Below, piece by piece: positions 1 to 10,105 of a stretch of 64,000 nucleotides of DNA. The first letter of the stretch is position 1. Each line of letters begins with the position of its first letter. The notes below the pieces were generated by a model. That model saw only the letters and a list, made by a program, of their open reading frames with translations, searched no databases and had not been told where the DNA came from. Position numbers and translations under genes: made by a program. This stretch comes from Litorihabitans aurantiacus. GTDB taxonomy: Bacteria; Actinomycetota; Actinomycetes; Actinomycetales; Beutenbergiaceae. Location: assembly GCF_030161595.1 (NCBI RefSeq), contig NZ_BSUM01000001.1, positions 2,666,001 through 2,730,000 of the forward strand, written 5' to 3'.

Positions 1-516
1 GACGCCGGCTCCTCCTTCGCGCCCGAGTGGGCCGGGACCCGGGTGCCGGCGTGGGAGGACGTGCTCGACGTCGTCCGCGCGCACCCGGGCACCGACCTCC
101 TCGTGGAGGTGAAGGGGTCGTTCTGCACCGCCGAGGTCGCGCCGATGCTCGCCGCGATCGAGGACGCCGGGATGGCCGGTCGCGTGGTGGTGCAGAGCTT
201 CTGGCCGGACACGGTGGCGGCGGTGCGCGACGTCGCGCCGCACCTGCCGCGCGGGCTGCTCGTGGCGAGCGAACCGCGCTCCGGCCTCCTGACGGCGCTC
301 GACCTGGGGGCGGCGGTGCTGAACCCGCTCGGCACGCTGCTGGCGGCGGATCCCGGCCTCGTCGGGCGGGCGCACGAGCGCGGCCTGCGCGTGATGCCGT
401 GGACGCTGAACGAGGCGGCGCACTGGGCGGCGGCGACCGAGCACGCGGTCGACGGGATCATCACCGACCACCCGGCGGCGCTGCTGGCGTGGCAGGCGGA
501 GGGCGCGGCCGCCTGA
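1..516 (+). CDS. Glycerophosphodiester phosphodiesterase, C-terminal part
   Basis: The gene enters from the left edge already in frame, so the start and the N-terminal catalytic His/Glu motifs are missing; 171 residues remain. The visible part carries the late features of the GDPD/UgpQ TIM barrel: the beta strand LLVEVKG, VVVQSFWPD, and the closing strands GLRVMPWTLNE and DGIITDHPAALLAW. Family members hydrolyse glycerophosphodiesters to sn-glycerol-3-phosphate and an alcohol. A GTG inside this frame at position 43 is not the true start because the same reading frame with GDPD-like residues (DAGSSFAPEW) runs upstream of it. It converges on the gene that ends at 536, leaving only 19 bases between them. 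Confidence 0.85.
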   Translation, partial: DAGSSFAPEWAGTRVPAWEDVLDVVRAHPGTDLLVEVKGSFCTAEVAPMLAAIEDAGMAGRVVVQSFWPDTVAAVRDVAPHLPRGLLVASEPRSGLLTALDLGAAVLNPLGTLLAADPGLVGRAHERGLRVMPWTLNEAAHWAAATEHAVDGIITDHPAALLAWQAEGAAA

Positions 517-535
517 GGCAGGGGTGGCTCGCTGG

Positions 536-1511
536 TCAGCCGGCGAGCCACGCCCGCGCGGCGCGGTCGGGCGCGCTCGCCCGCGGGGAGATGGCGACGA
601 CGGCGCGTCCCCGCTCGCGGTCCAGGCCCAGGTAGGAGCGGAAGCCACCGGTGCCGCCGTTGTGCCAGGTGATCGTCCGCGAGGCACCACCCGGGGTCGG
701 GACCTGCGACGTCAGCCAGGCCGGGCCCAGACCGTCCCGCTCCAGCGTCGTGCGCGGTTCGAGCGCGGCGAGCCCCGGCACCCCACCCGCGAGGATCGCG
801 GCGGCCAGGCGGGCGACGTCGGCCGCCGTCGCCCGCACGCCGCCCGCCGGCGCGATGCCCTCGCCCACCCAGGCCTCGCGGCGTCGCCCGCGCCTGGTGG
901 TGCCGACCATCGCCCCGGCGCGCAGGTCGCCGCGCACCCCGGCGACGTGCATCGAGTCGAGCCCGAGCGGGGCGGCGAGACGCTCCTCGAGAAGCGTCGC
1001 GTAGTCCGTCCCCGCGCTCGCCGCGACGGCGTGGCCCAGGAGCGCGTACCCGACGTTCGAGTAGAGGGGCGCGGCGCGCCCACCTGGGTCATCGAGACCT
1101 GGCGCAGGAACTGGTGCAGCGACTCGCCGTACGGGTTGCGGCCGTGCACCGCCAGGTCCCACGAGCGGCGCAGCGGTGCCGTCTCGGCGGCGAGTCGCGG
1201 GAGACCGGAGCTGTGGGTGGCGAGGGCGTCCAGCGTGACGGCCGCCGCCGGCGTCCCCGCCAGCGCCGGCAGCGCCGCGGCGAGGGGGTCGAGCGATCGA
1301 CCTCGCCACGGGTCAGCGCGTCCTCGTAGAGCAGTCCCGTGATCGCCTTCGAGATCGAGCCGAGCTCGGCGTGCTGGCCGGCGTCGACCCCGACCCCGGC
1401 GGTGGCGATCTCGCCGTCGTGCACCACCGCGACCACGCAGTCGCCGATGCCCCAGCCGCGCGCGAGGCCGGCCAGGCCGGTCGGGTCGAGGTCACCGCTG
1501 ACGATCGTCAT
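536..1511 (-). pseudogene. Serine hydrolase (class C beta-lactamase family), interrupted by two frameshifts
   Basis: Three frames together make one serine hydrolase of about 325 residues. The first begins at ATG 1511 (MTIVSGDLDPTG) and holds the SxxK nucleophile motif in LGSISKAITG. The second (about 1290-1080) gives DPLAAALPAL and NPYGESLHQFL. The third holds the Tyr-x-Asn motif YSNVGYALLG and the C-terminal HNGGTGGFRSYLG. The first junction is in a run of five C (coding strand) near 1290: one extra C gives EVDRSTPLAAALPAL. The second is in a GGG run near 1080: one extra G gives TQVGRAAPLYSN. Two added bases make the length divisible by three. All catalytic motifs survive, so sequence error is at least as likely as decay. 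Such proteins act as esterases or peptidases; the substrate is unknown. Confidence 0.75.
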
Positions 1512-1619
1512 GGCACCAGCCTGGCGGTCGGCGGCGCGCCGCACATCGCCCGACGGGCCGATCCCGCCTCCACCCCCGGGCGGAGGCGTCGCCCTCACAC
1601 CCCGAGGCTCAGGGGTGGG

Positions 1620-4000
<2,381 letters not shown>

Positions 4001-4097
4001 GAGTGATCCGGGCGGTCGAGGGGAGGAGGGCCGGGGTCGAGTCTAGGGCGCGGGGCGCGGGGCGACGCCGAGCTGCCCACCACGAGAGACGCGGGGT

Positions 4098-4880
4098 CTA
4101 CCGACCGGCGAACGCGTCCCAGCCGAGCTTGGCCACCAGGGCCGTCACGACGACGACGAGCACGACGCGCACGAAGCCGCTGCCGCGCGCGATCGCCATC
4201 CGCGCACCGATGTAGCCGCCCACCAGGTTCGCGACGCCGACGATCAGCCCGACCTCCCACACGACCGATCCGCTCGGGACGAAGAAGATCAGCGCGCCGA
4301 CGTTGGTGGCGAGGTTGACGATCTTCGCCAGCGCCGAGGCGTTCAGGAACGCGTAGCCCAGCAGGCCGACCAGCGCGAGCACGAGGAACGTGCCCGTGCC
4401 GGGGCCGAGGAGCCCGTCGTAGGCGCCGATGACCAGGCCGATCGCGGCGGCGATCAGACGGTGCCGGGCGCCGTCGAACCGCAGTCGCGTGCTGGCGCCC
4501 AGCTGCGGGCGGGCGAGGACGAGAACGAGCACCCCGATCAGCACCGTGATGATGATCGGCGTGAACGCCTCCCGCGGGATCCGGGAGGCGAGGACGGCGC
4601 CCCCGCACGCCCCGGCGAGCGCCGCGAGCGCGGCCGGGATCGCCGTCGTGAGATCGGGGCGGACGCGGCGGTAGAACGTCGTCGCGCTCACGGTGGTGCC
4701 CATGACCGAGGCGAGCTTGTTCGTGGCGAGCGCGTGCACGGGCGCGGCCCCGGGGCCGAACGCGATGAGCAGGGCGGGCAGCTGGATCAGGCCGCCCCCG
4801 CCCACGACGGCGTCGACCCACCCGGCCGCGAGACCGGCCAGCAGGAGGAGCGCGAGGGTGAGGAGGTCGACCTCAGGCAA
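4098..4880 (-). CDS. Sulfite exporter TauE/SafE (TSUP) family permease
   Basis: An integral membrane protein with about eight predicted helices and the family's repeated half-structure: LAGLAAGWVDAVVGGGGLIQLPAL in the first half and IGAYDGLLGPGTGTFLVLAL in the second. TSUP proteins move organic or sulfur-containing anions; the substrate cannot be read from sequence. I chose TTG 4880 as the start because it overlaps the end of tatC by only eight bases and places the first helix at the N terminus. The in-frame ATG at 4973 would add 31 residues but bury 100 bases of tatC. Last gene of the tatA-tatC-TSUP run; no functional link to Tat export is known. Confidence 0.85.
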   Translation of the reverse strand: MPEVDLLTLALLLLAGLAAGWVDAVVGGGGLIQLPALLIAFGPGAAPVHALATNKLASVMGTTVSATTFYRRVRPDLTTAIPAALAALAGACGGAVLASRIPREAFTPIIITVLIGVLVLVLARPQLGASTRLRFDGARHRLIAAAIGLVIGAYDGLLGPGTGTFLVLALVGLLGYAFLNASALAKIVNLATNVGALIFFVPSGSVVWEVGLIVGVANLVGGYIGARMAIARGSGFVRVVLVVVVTALVAKLGWDAFAGR

Positions 4881-5730
4881 CGGCGGGACCAGCGTCGCCG
4901 CCGCCTCCCCGGGCGTCCAGCTCGGCGTCGAGCGCCGCCTCGCGCCTGTCTCGCCGGACGTCGAAGCGGGCACACACGAGGAGGGCGATGGCGTAGAGGC
5001 CGCAGATGGGCAGCGCCATGACGATCATCGAGATGGCGTCGGGCGACGGCGTCGCGAACGCCGCGAACGTGAAGATGCCGACGATCGCCCACCGCCAGCC
5101 CTTGCGCCAGGTCGAGCCGCGCACCAGACCGGTGGCCGTGACGGCGACCATGAGGAGCGGCAGCAGGAAGGCGAGGCCGAAGATCAGCATGAACTGCATG
5201 ACGAACGTCAGGTAGTTCGCGGCGTCGATGAGGTTGCTGACCCCGTCGGGGGTCGCGGCCGTGAGGAGCCCGAGGGCGTTGGGGAGCGCGAGCCACGCGA
5301 TGGTGGCGCCACCGAGGAAGAGCGGGACGGCCGCCGCGACGAACGCGGTGCTCCGCAGCTTCTCGCGGCGGGTGAGGCCCGGGGAGATGAACGCCCAGAT
5401 CTGGTAGATCCACCACGGGCTCGCGAACAGCACGCCCAGGAAGAACGAGACGCGGACCTTGAGGTCGAAGGCCGACATGGCCTGGGTGAAGTTGAGGTCG
5501 GTCAGGACACCGCCGCCCTCGGCGTCGCGGATCCCCTCCGCGACGAGCGTGAAGACGGGCTCGTACAGGAACCAGCCCGCGACGGCACCGACGACGATGC
5601 CGACGAGGGCCCAGACGAATCGCTTCCGCAGCTCACGCAGGTGATCCCCGAGGGCCATGCGGCCCTCGGGGTTGCCGCGGCGCGAGCGCGGGTTCGGTCG
5701 GCGGGGCGCACCCCGCCGCGGAAGGGTCAC
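4873..5730 (-). CDS. tatC: Sec-independent protein translocase TatC
   Basis: Core membrane component of the twin-arginine translocase, which exports folded proteins bearing an RR signal peptide. The protein has six transmembrane segments and the conserved cytoplasmic N-terminal motif EGRMALGDHLRELRKRF, plus the first periplasmic loop with LNFTQAMSAFDLKVRVSFF. I used GTG 5730 so that the basic NPEGR region before the motif, which actinobacterial TatC proteins usually keep, is included (285 residues). ATG 5658 is an alternative start with a better GAGGG ribosome-binding site. It follows tatA by 43 bases. The C terminus is rich in acidic and glycine residues. Confidence 0.95.
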   Translation of the reverse strand: MTLPRRGAPRRPNPRSRRGNPEGRMALGDHLRELRKRFVWALVGIVVGAVAGWFLYEPVFTLVAEGIRDAEGGGVLTDLNFTQAMSAFDLKVRVSFFLGVLFASPWWIYQIWAFISPGLTRREKLRSTAFVAAAVPLFLGGATIAWLALPNALGLLTAATPDGVSNLIDAANYLTFVMQFMLIFGLAFLLPLLMVAVTATGLVRGSTWRKGWRWAIVGIFTFAAFATPSPDAISMIVMALPICGLYAIALLVCARFDVRRDRREAALDAELDARGGGGDAGPAVA

Positions 5731-5773
5731 CACGGCAGGACGCCCGGCGGTGTTCCGGGCACGGGGGCTCGCG

Positions 5774-6124
5774 TCAGCGCTGGCCGGAGGCCCCGGGGGG
5801 CCACTCACCCTGGTCCGCCGGGGTCCCGGAGGACGGTGACGCCGTCGGGGCGTCGGTCGGACTCGCCACCCCGGGTGGTGTCGCGCCGCCCGGCGTGAAC
5901 GGCGAGGTCGTCGCGGTCGAGGCGGGCGCCTGGGCGGCACCCGGCTGCGGCGCCGGCGCGACGGGGGTCGCGGGAGCGTCGTCGGTGCGGAGGTCCTTGA
6001 CCTCCTCCTTGAGGATCTTGGCCGACTTGCCCAGGTTGCGGGCGATGTCGGGGAGCTTCGCGGCGCCGAAGACGAGCAGGACGACGGCGAGGAGCACGAG
6101 CAGGTGCCAGAGTTGCGGACGCAC
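5774..6124 (-). CDS. tatA: Sec-independent protein translocase TatA
   Basis: Pore-forming subunit of the Tat export system. GTG 6124 is preceded by GGAGGG seven bases upstream and gives 116 residues. The N terminus is the canonical short helix (LWHLLVLLAVVLLVFGAAKL) followed by the Phe-Gly hinge and amphipathic helix KLPDIARNLGKSAKILKEEV. After about residue 50 the chain becomes a low-complexity Ala/Pro/Thr/Ser tail, typical of actinobacterial TatA. An upstream GTG/ATG in the same frame would add a sequence without family resemblance. Forms an operon with tatC. Confidence 0.95.
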   Translation of the reverse strand: MRPQLWHLLVLLAVVLLVFGAAKLPDIARNLGKSAKILKEEVKDLRTDDAPATPVAPAPQPGAAQAPASTATTSPFTPGGATPPGVASPTDAPTASPSSGTPADQGEWPPGASGQR

Positions 6125-6216
6125 GGTGCACCCTCCTTGGATCGATGGTTCTCCCACTGTACGCGCGCGCTGTGGAGAAACCCCACGCCGTCGTGCAACC
6201 GCCCTAGGGTGCGGGC

Positions 6217-7236
6217 ATGGCCATCCCACCCCCGCCGAGCGTGCCGCCGGGCAGCCCGCCCGGTCAGGTCCCCGCGACCGCGTCGTCTCCCGGCGGCGGC
6301 GCGCCCCCGGCCCTCCACGCCGCGTCGCTGCGCCGCGCGTTCGGTCCGATGGTCGCCGTCGCCGACGCCTCGCTCGCGCTGGCGCCGGGATCGGTGACGG
6401 CGCTGGTCGGCCCGAACGGGTCGGGCAAGACGACGCTGCTGCTCATGCTCGCGGGACTGCTGACGCCCGACGCGGGCGAGATCCGGGTGCACGGCATGAC
6501 GTACGCCGAGCACGGACCCGACGCGCGCCGTCGGGTCGGGTGGATGCCCGACACGTTCGGTACCTGGGACTCCCTCACCTGCACCGAGGTGCTGACCACG
6601 TTCGGGGCCGCGTACCGCCTGCCCGCCGAGGTCGCCCGGGAGCGGGCGCTGGGGCTGCTGCAGACCGTGCACCTCGCCGAGTACGCGACGGCGCCGGCAC
6701 ACGTCCTCTCACGCGGGCAGAAGCAGCGGCTCGGCATGGCCCGAGCGCTGATCCACGCGCCCGGGGTGCTGCTGCTCGACGAGCCGGCGTCCGGGCTCGA
6801 CCCGCGCTCCCGGGTCGACCTGCGGCGCCTCGTGCGCTCGCTGGCCGACTCCGGCGTCGCCGTGCTGGTCTCGTCCCACGTGCTCGTGGAGCTCGACGAG
6901 ATGGTCGACGACGCCGTGTTCATCAACCGGGGCGCGACGGTCGTCGGCTCGCCCGCGCCTGCCATGGCGCGGTGGCGCCTGACGACGCTCGACGCCGCGG
7001 CGCTGACGTCCTGGGCGTCGTCGGTGAACCTCCCGCTCGCCGCGGATCCGGACGAGGCGCCGGTACTGCCGGGGGCGCCGTCGGCGGGGACGTTCGTCGT
7101 CTCGCTTCCCGACGAGTCGCAGGCCGCCGCGCTGCTGCGGGACGCCGTCAGGGCGGGCGTGCCGATCTCGCGGATGTCCCCCGCCGGCGGGCGGCTCGAG
7201 CAGACCTACCTCGCGATGGAGACGGATCGACGATGA
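6217..7236 (+). CDS. ABC transporter ATP-binding protein
   Basis: ATPase of an ABC-2 type exporter. A Pro/Gly-rich leader of about 30 residues precedes the nucleotide-binding domain. Walker A is GPNGSGKT at residues 65-72, the signature is LSRGQKQ near 166, and Walker B is VLLLDEPASGLD near 185; the switch histidine lies in SSHVLVELDE. The last 100 residues are a less conserved regulatory tail, as in CcmA/NatA-type ATPases. ATG overlap (ATGA) with the following permease shows that they work as a pair. The substrate is unknown. Transcribed divergently from tatA across 92 bases. Confidence 0.93.
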   Translation: MAIPPPPSVPPGSPPGQVPATASSPGGGAPPALHAASLRRAFGPMVAVADASLALAPGSVTALVGPNGSGKTTLLLMLAGLLTPDAGEIRVHGMTYAEHGPDARRRVGWMPDTFGTWDSLTCTEVLTTFGAAYRLPAEVARERALGLLQTVHLAEYATAPAHVLSRGQKQRLGMARALIHAPGVLLLDEPASGLDPRSRVDLRRLVRSLADSGVAVLVSSHVLVELDEMVDDAVFINRGATVVGSPAPAMARWRLTTLDAAALTSWASSVNLPLAADPDEAPVLPGAPSAGTFVVSLPDESQAAALLRDAVRAGVPISRMSPAGGRLEQTYLAMETDRR

Positions 7237-8381
7237 CCGGACCTGACACGGGCGCCACGCAGTTCTCGCCTCCCACGGGATGGCCGGCCGCACCCGCGCC
7301 GTCGCCCTCGCCGACCCCGGCGCCGACCACGACCCGCGTCCCGCGCGGCCTCACCTGGTGGGGTGTGCGCACCGTGGCGGTGCTCGAGGCGCGCCAGCGC
7401 CTGCGCTCCACCCGCTGGAAGGTCGCGCTCGGGGTGTGGTTCGGGATGGTCGCGCTCGTGACCATCGGCCTCGTCGCGGTCATGTATCAGACCGTCGCGA
7501 CCTACGGCGGCGAGGACGTCGACGTCATGATCGGTCGTACCGTCTTCGGGCTGATCCTCCTGTTCGTGCTGTTCCTGGGGCTGCTGGTCTCTCCGACGCT
7601 CTCGGCCACGAGCATCAACGGCGACCGCAACGCCGGGACGCTCGCCGTGCTGCAGGCGACGACGCTGTCGTCCTGGGACATCGCCGTCGGCAAGCTCCTG
7701 GCCTCCTGGGGTGCGGCGCTCGCGTTCCTCGCGGCCTCCCTCCCGTTCCTGATCTGGGGGCTGGCCATCGGTGGGACCGGGGTTCTGGCGGCGATCGGAG
7801 CAGTGCTGATGCTGGCGGTCATCCTTGCTGTGGTCTGCGCGATCGCCCTCGCGGTCTCCAGCCTCGTGACCCGCCCCGCGGGATCGGCCGTGCTGACCTA
7901 CGTGGTGGTGGCGGCGCTCTCGGTGGGCACGCTCATCGCGTTCGGACTGTCGACGTTCTTCGTCTCGGGCCAGGAGACGGTGCGCGTCTACGGCTACGAC
8001 TACTCGAGCGGGAACTCCGACGAGTGCACCTGGTACGAGCAGGAGCAGACCGTGGTGCACACCGAGCGGACGGCCTGGATGCTCGCGCTGAACCCGTTCG
8101 TGATGGTCGCGGACTTCACGCCGACCGACGACGAGGGACGGTTCGGCGACCCCCTGAGCGCGATCAGCGCCGGGGTGCGGTTCGCGCAGGCCGGGGCCGA
8201 GACGGAGGTCAACCAGTGCTACGGCGAGTCGGCCGAGGCGACCGGCCCCGGCGCGGGGACGCCCTACTGGCCGTGGAGCCTCGGCGCGTACCTCGCGATC
8301 GGGGCGGGCGCCGTCGCTCTCACGGCCCGCCGCCTGGCGGTGCCGACGGCGAAGCTCGCCCGGGGTACCCGCATCGCGTAG
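7233..8381 (+). CDS. ABC-2 type transporter permease
   Basis: Membrane partner of the preceding ATPase; its ATG overlaps that gene's stop by four bases. The 382-residue protein starts with a cytoplasmic Pro/Thr-rich stretch, then WWGVRTVAVLEARQRLRSTRWK, a typical pre-helix segment of ABC-2 permeases, and about six membrane helices. A sizeable extracytoplasmic loop around residues 245-330 includes two cysteines (DECTWYEQEQ and NQCYGES) that may form a disulfide. The conserved TLAVLQATTLSSWDIAVGK segment matches the coupling region. Substrate unknown. Confidence 0.9.
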   Translation: MTGPDTGATQFSPPTGWPAAPAPSPSPTPAPTTTRVPRGLTWWGVRTVAVLEARQRLRSTRWKVALGVWFGMVALVTIGLVAVMYQTVATYGGEDVDVMIGRTVFGLILLFVLFLGLLVSPTLSATSINGDRNAGTLAVLQATTLSSWDIAVGKLLASWGAALAFLAASLPFLIWGLAIGGTGVLAAIGAVLMLAVILAVVCAIALAVSSLVTRPAGSAVLTYVVVAALSVGTLIAFGLSTFFVSGQETVRVYGYDYSSGNSDECTWYEQEQTVVHTERTAWMLALNPFVMVADFTPTDDEGRFGDPLSAISAGVRFAQAGAETEVNQCYGESAEATGPGAGTPYWPWSLGAYLAIGAGAVALTARRLAVPTAKLARGTRIA

Positions 8382-8524
8382 GGCGCCGGCCCTGTCCGTC
8401 GGCTGCGCCCACGGAGGATCGGCTCGCGACGCCCGGTGTGTCGCAGCCGACACATCGGGGAGCGGCCGGACCTGCTGACCTCCCTCGGCGAGCGGCCGAC
8501 CGTGGCGACGGCCGTCACGAGAGG

Positions 8525-8893
8525 TCAGCCGGCGACCGACCTCATCCACGTGTCCGCGTCCATCCACGCGACACCGTCCTCGCCCGGCGAACCGAAATCG
8601 CCCAGCGCCGTCGGTTCGAGCACGCCGGTGTGCGCGAGGTAGAAGGCGATCTCCTCCGGCGTGCGGTCGCGGAAGAGGTCGTCGTGGTCCCGGGCCTGGG
8701 CCGACATCTCGTCCATGCGGATCCCCCGAGCGTGGGTGTCGCCACGCATCCGGTAGGCGATCTCGACGGCGTCGGGCCCCACGGCCTCGATCCGGCACCA
8801 CTCGAGCCAGCCCTCGTGCTCGCTGCGGTTCCGGGCGAGCACGTCCTCGAGCCCGGCGGCGACGCGCGCGGACCACGACGACACCTCAGGCAC
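8525..8893 (-). CDS. Small protein of unknown function
   Basis: GTG 8893 with GGGGAG just upstream gives a soluble, acidic protein of 122 residues. It includes EWCRIEAVGPDAVEIAYRM, RTPEEIAFYLAHTGVLEP and a Trp-containing end (VAWMDADTWMRSVAG). No signal peptide, membrane segment or catalytic motif is visible and I do not recognise the family. It starts 14 bases after the DUF5063 gene ends, so it is probably the last gene of the dnaX-recR-DUF5063 run. A longer start at 9058 would overlap DUF5063 and is unlikely. Confidence 0.7.
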   Translation of the reverse strand: MPEVSSWSARVAAGLEDVLARNRSEHEGWLEWCRIEAVGPDAVEIAYRMRGDTHARGIRMDEMSAQARDHDDLFRDRTPEEIAFYLAHTGVLEPTALGDFGSPGEDGVAWMDADTWMRSVAG

Positions 8894-8907
8894 CCGGCTC
8901 CCCGACC

Positions 8908-9501
8908 TCAGTCGCGGTGGAGGGCGTCGAACTCCGCCTCCCCGGCGACGTCGTCGGGGACGTCGAGGCGCAGGTGGCCGAGGAGCACGAGCACGACGCG
9001 GAGCGCCGAGGCCGCCCGCTCGCCCCAGATCTGGAGGTAGGAGAACTGCCACCACCACAGCGCCTCGGACAGGTTCCCTGCTGCGTGGTGCGCGAGGCCC
9101 AGGGTCAGCTCCTGCGCGATCGAGGCGAGGTCGTCCGAGAGCGTGGCGACACCGGTCTCGCTGGTCAGCACCGGGTCGGCGACGTCGGTGTACTCGTCGA
9201 TGCCGGCGAGTACCTGAGCCAGCGCGGTGCGCAGGGGGTCGACGTCGGCGTCCGGACCGGCGTCCGGCTCGAACCGCTCGGCGGGGACGACGTCGACGAT
9301 CGCGCCGAGCACCGCGCCGGAGGCGGTGAGGTCCGCCAGCGCCAGGAGCAGCAGCGGGAGCGCTGCCTGCGGCGCGGCACCGGAGGAGATGTCGCCGATC
9401 GTGTTGAGGAAGGTCCGCGCCTGCACGGCGGTGCGCTCGGTGATCGCGAGGAGGTCGTCGTCGAGCGCTCCCCCGGCACCCGGTGCGAACGACTCAGGCA
9501 T
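8908..9501 (-). CDS. DUF5063 domain protein
   Basis: A 197-residue helical protein of the DUF5063 family, recognisable from the Trp-rich segment [27 protein letters not shown] near its C terminus and its fixed place after recR in actinobacteria. Function is not known. ATG 9501 overlaps the recR stop region by eight bases, so the two are translated together, which hints at a role close to DNA repair or replication; that link rests on gene order only. No membrane segment or signal peptide. Confidence 0.88.
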   Translation of the reverse strand: MPESFAPGAGGALDDDLLAITERTAVQARTFLNTIGDISSGAAPQAALPLLLLALADLTASGAVLGAIVDVVPAERFEPDAGPDADVDPLRTALAQVLAGIDEYTDVADPVLTSETGVATLSDDLASIAQELTLGLAHHAAGNLSEALWWWQFSYLQIWGERAASALRVVLVLLGHLRLDVPDDVAGEAEFDALHRD

Positions 9502-10102
9502 GTAGACGCACCCGGCCCTCGAACGCCCGACCGAGCGTGATCTCGTCGGCGTACTCGAGGTCGCCGCCGACGGGGAGGCCGGAGGCGAGCCGTGTGACGG
9601 CCAGGCCCATGGAGCCGAGCAGGCGCGAGAGGTAGGAGGCCGTGGCCTCGCCCTCGACGTTGGGGTCGGTGGCGATGATGACCTCGGTGACGGCGCCGTC
9701 GGCGAGGCGCGTCATCAGCTCGCGGATGCGCAGGTCGTCCGGTCCGACACCGTTGATCGGGTTGATGGAGCCACCGAGCACGTGGTAGCGGCCGCGGAAC
9801 TCGCGGGTGCGCTCGATGGCGACGACGTCGCGCGGTTCCTCGACCACGCAGATCTGCGTGTCGTTCCGCCGCGGGTCGAGGCAGATCTTGCACTGATCCG
9901 CCTCGGCGACGTTGCCGCACGTGACGCAGAACCGCACCTTGGCCTTGACCTGGATCAGGGCCTCGGCCAGGCGCGCCACCTCGGCCGTGTCGGCCGACAG
10001 GATGTGGAAGGCGATGCGCTGGGCACCCTTGGGGCCGACGCCGGGCAGCTGCCCGAGCTCGGCGATCAGGTCGGCGACGGCACCCTCGTAGGCCGTGCTC
10101 AT
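9494..10102 (-). CDS. recR: Recombination mediator protein RecR
   Basis: Acts with RecF/RecO to load RecA at gapped DNA. The 202 residues show the family order: helix-hairpin-helix ([20 protein letters not shown], residues 17-36), a four-cysteine zinc finger (C59, C62, C71, C74), and a Toprim domain ([14 protein letters not shown] through [19 protein letters not shown]). Length is standard. Three bases after dnaX, the common bacterial dnaX-(ybaB)-recR arrangement, here without ybaB. Confidence 0.97.
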   Translation of the reverse strand: MSTAYEGAVADLIAELGQLPGVGPKGAQRIAFHILSADTAEVARLAEALIQVKAKVRFCVTCGNVAEADQCKICLDPRRNDTQICVVEEPRDVVAIERTREFRGRYHVLGGSINPINGVGPDDLRIRELMTRLADGAVTEVIIATDPNVEGEATASYLSRLLGSMGLAVTRLASGLPVGGDLEYADEITLGRAFEGRVRLHA

Positions 10103-10105
10103 CCG

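Noticed and set aside
8382-8524. Terminator from GCTGACCTC (8474) and GAGGTCAGC (8521)
   Set aside because: The arms are far apart, the second overlaps a stop codon, and the pairing is short for this GC content.
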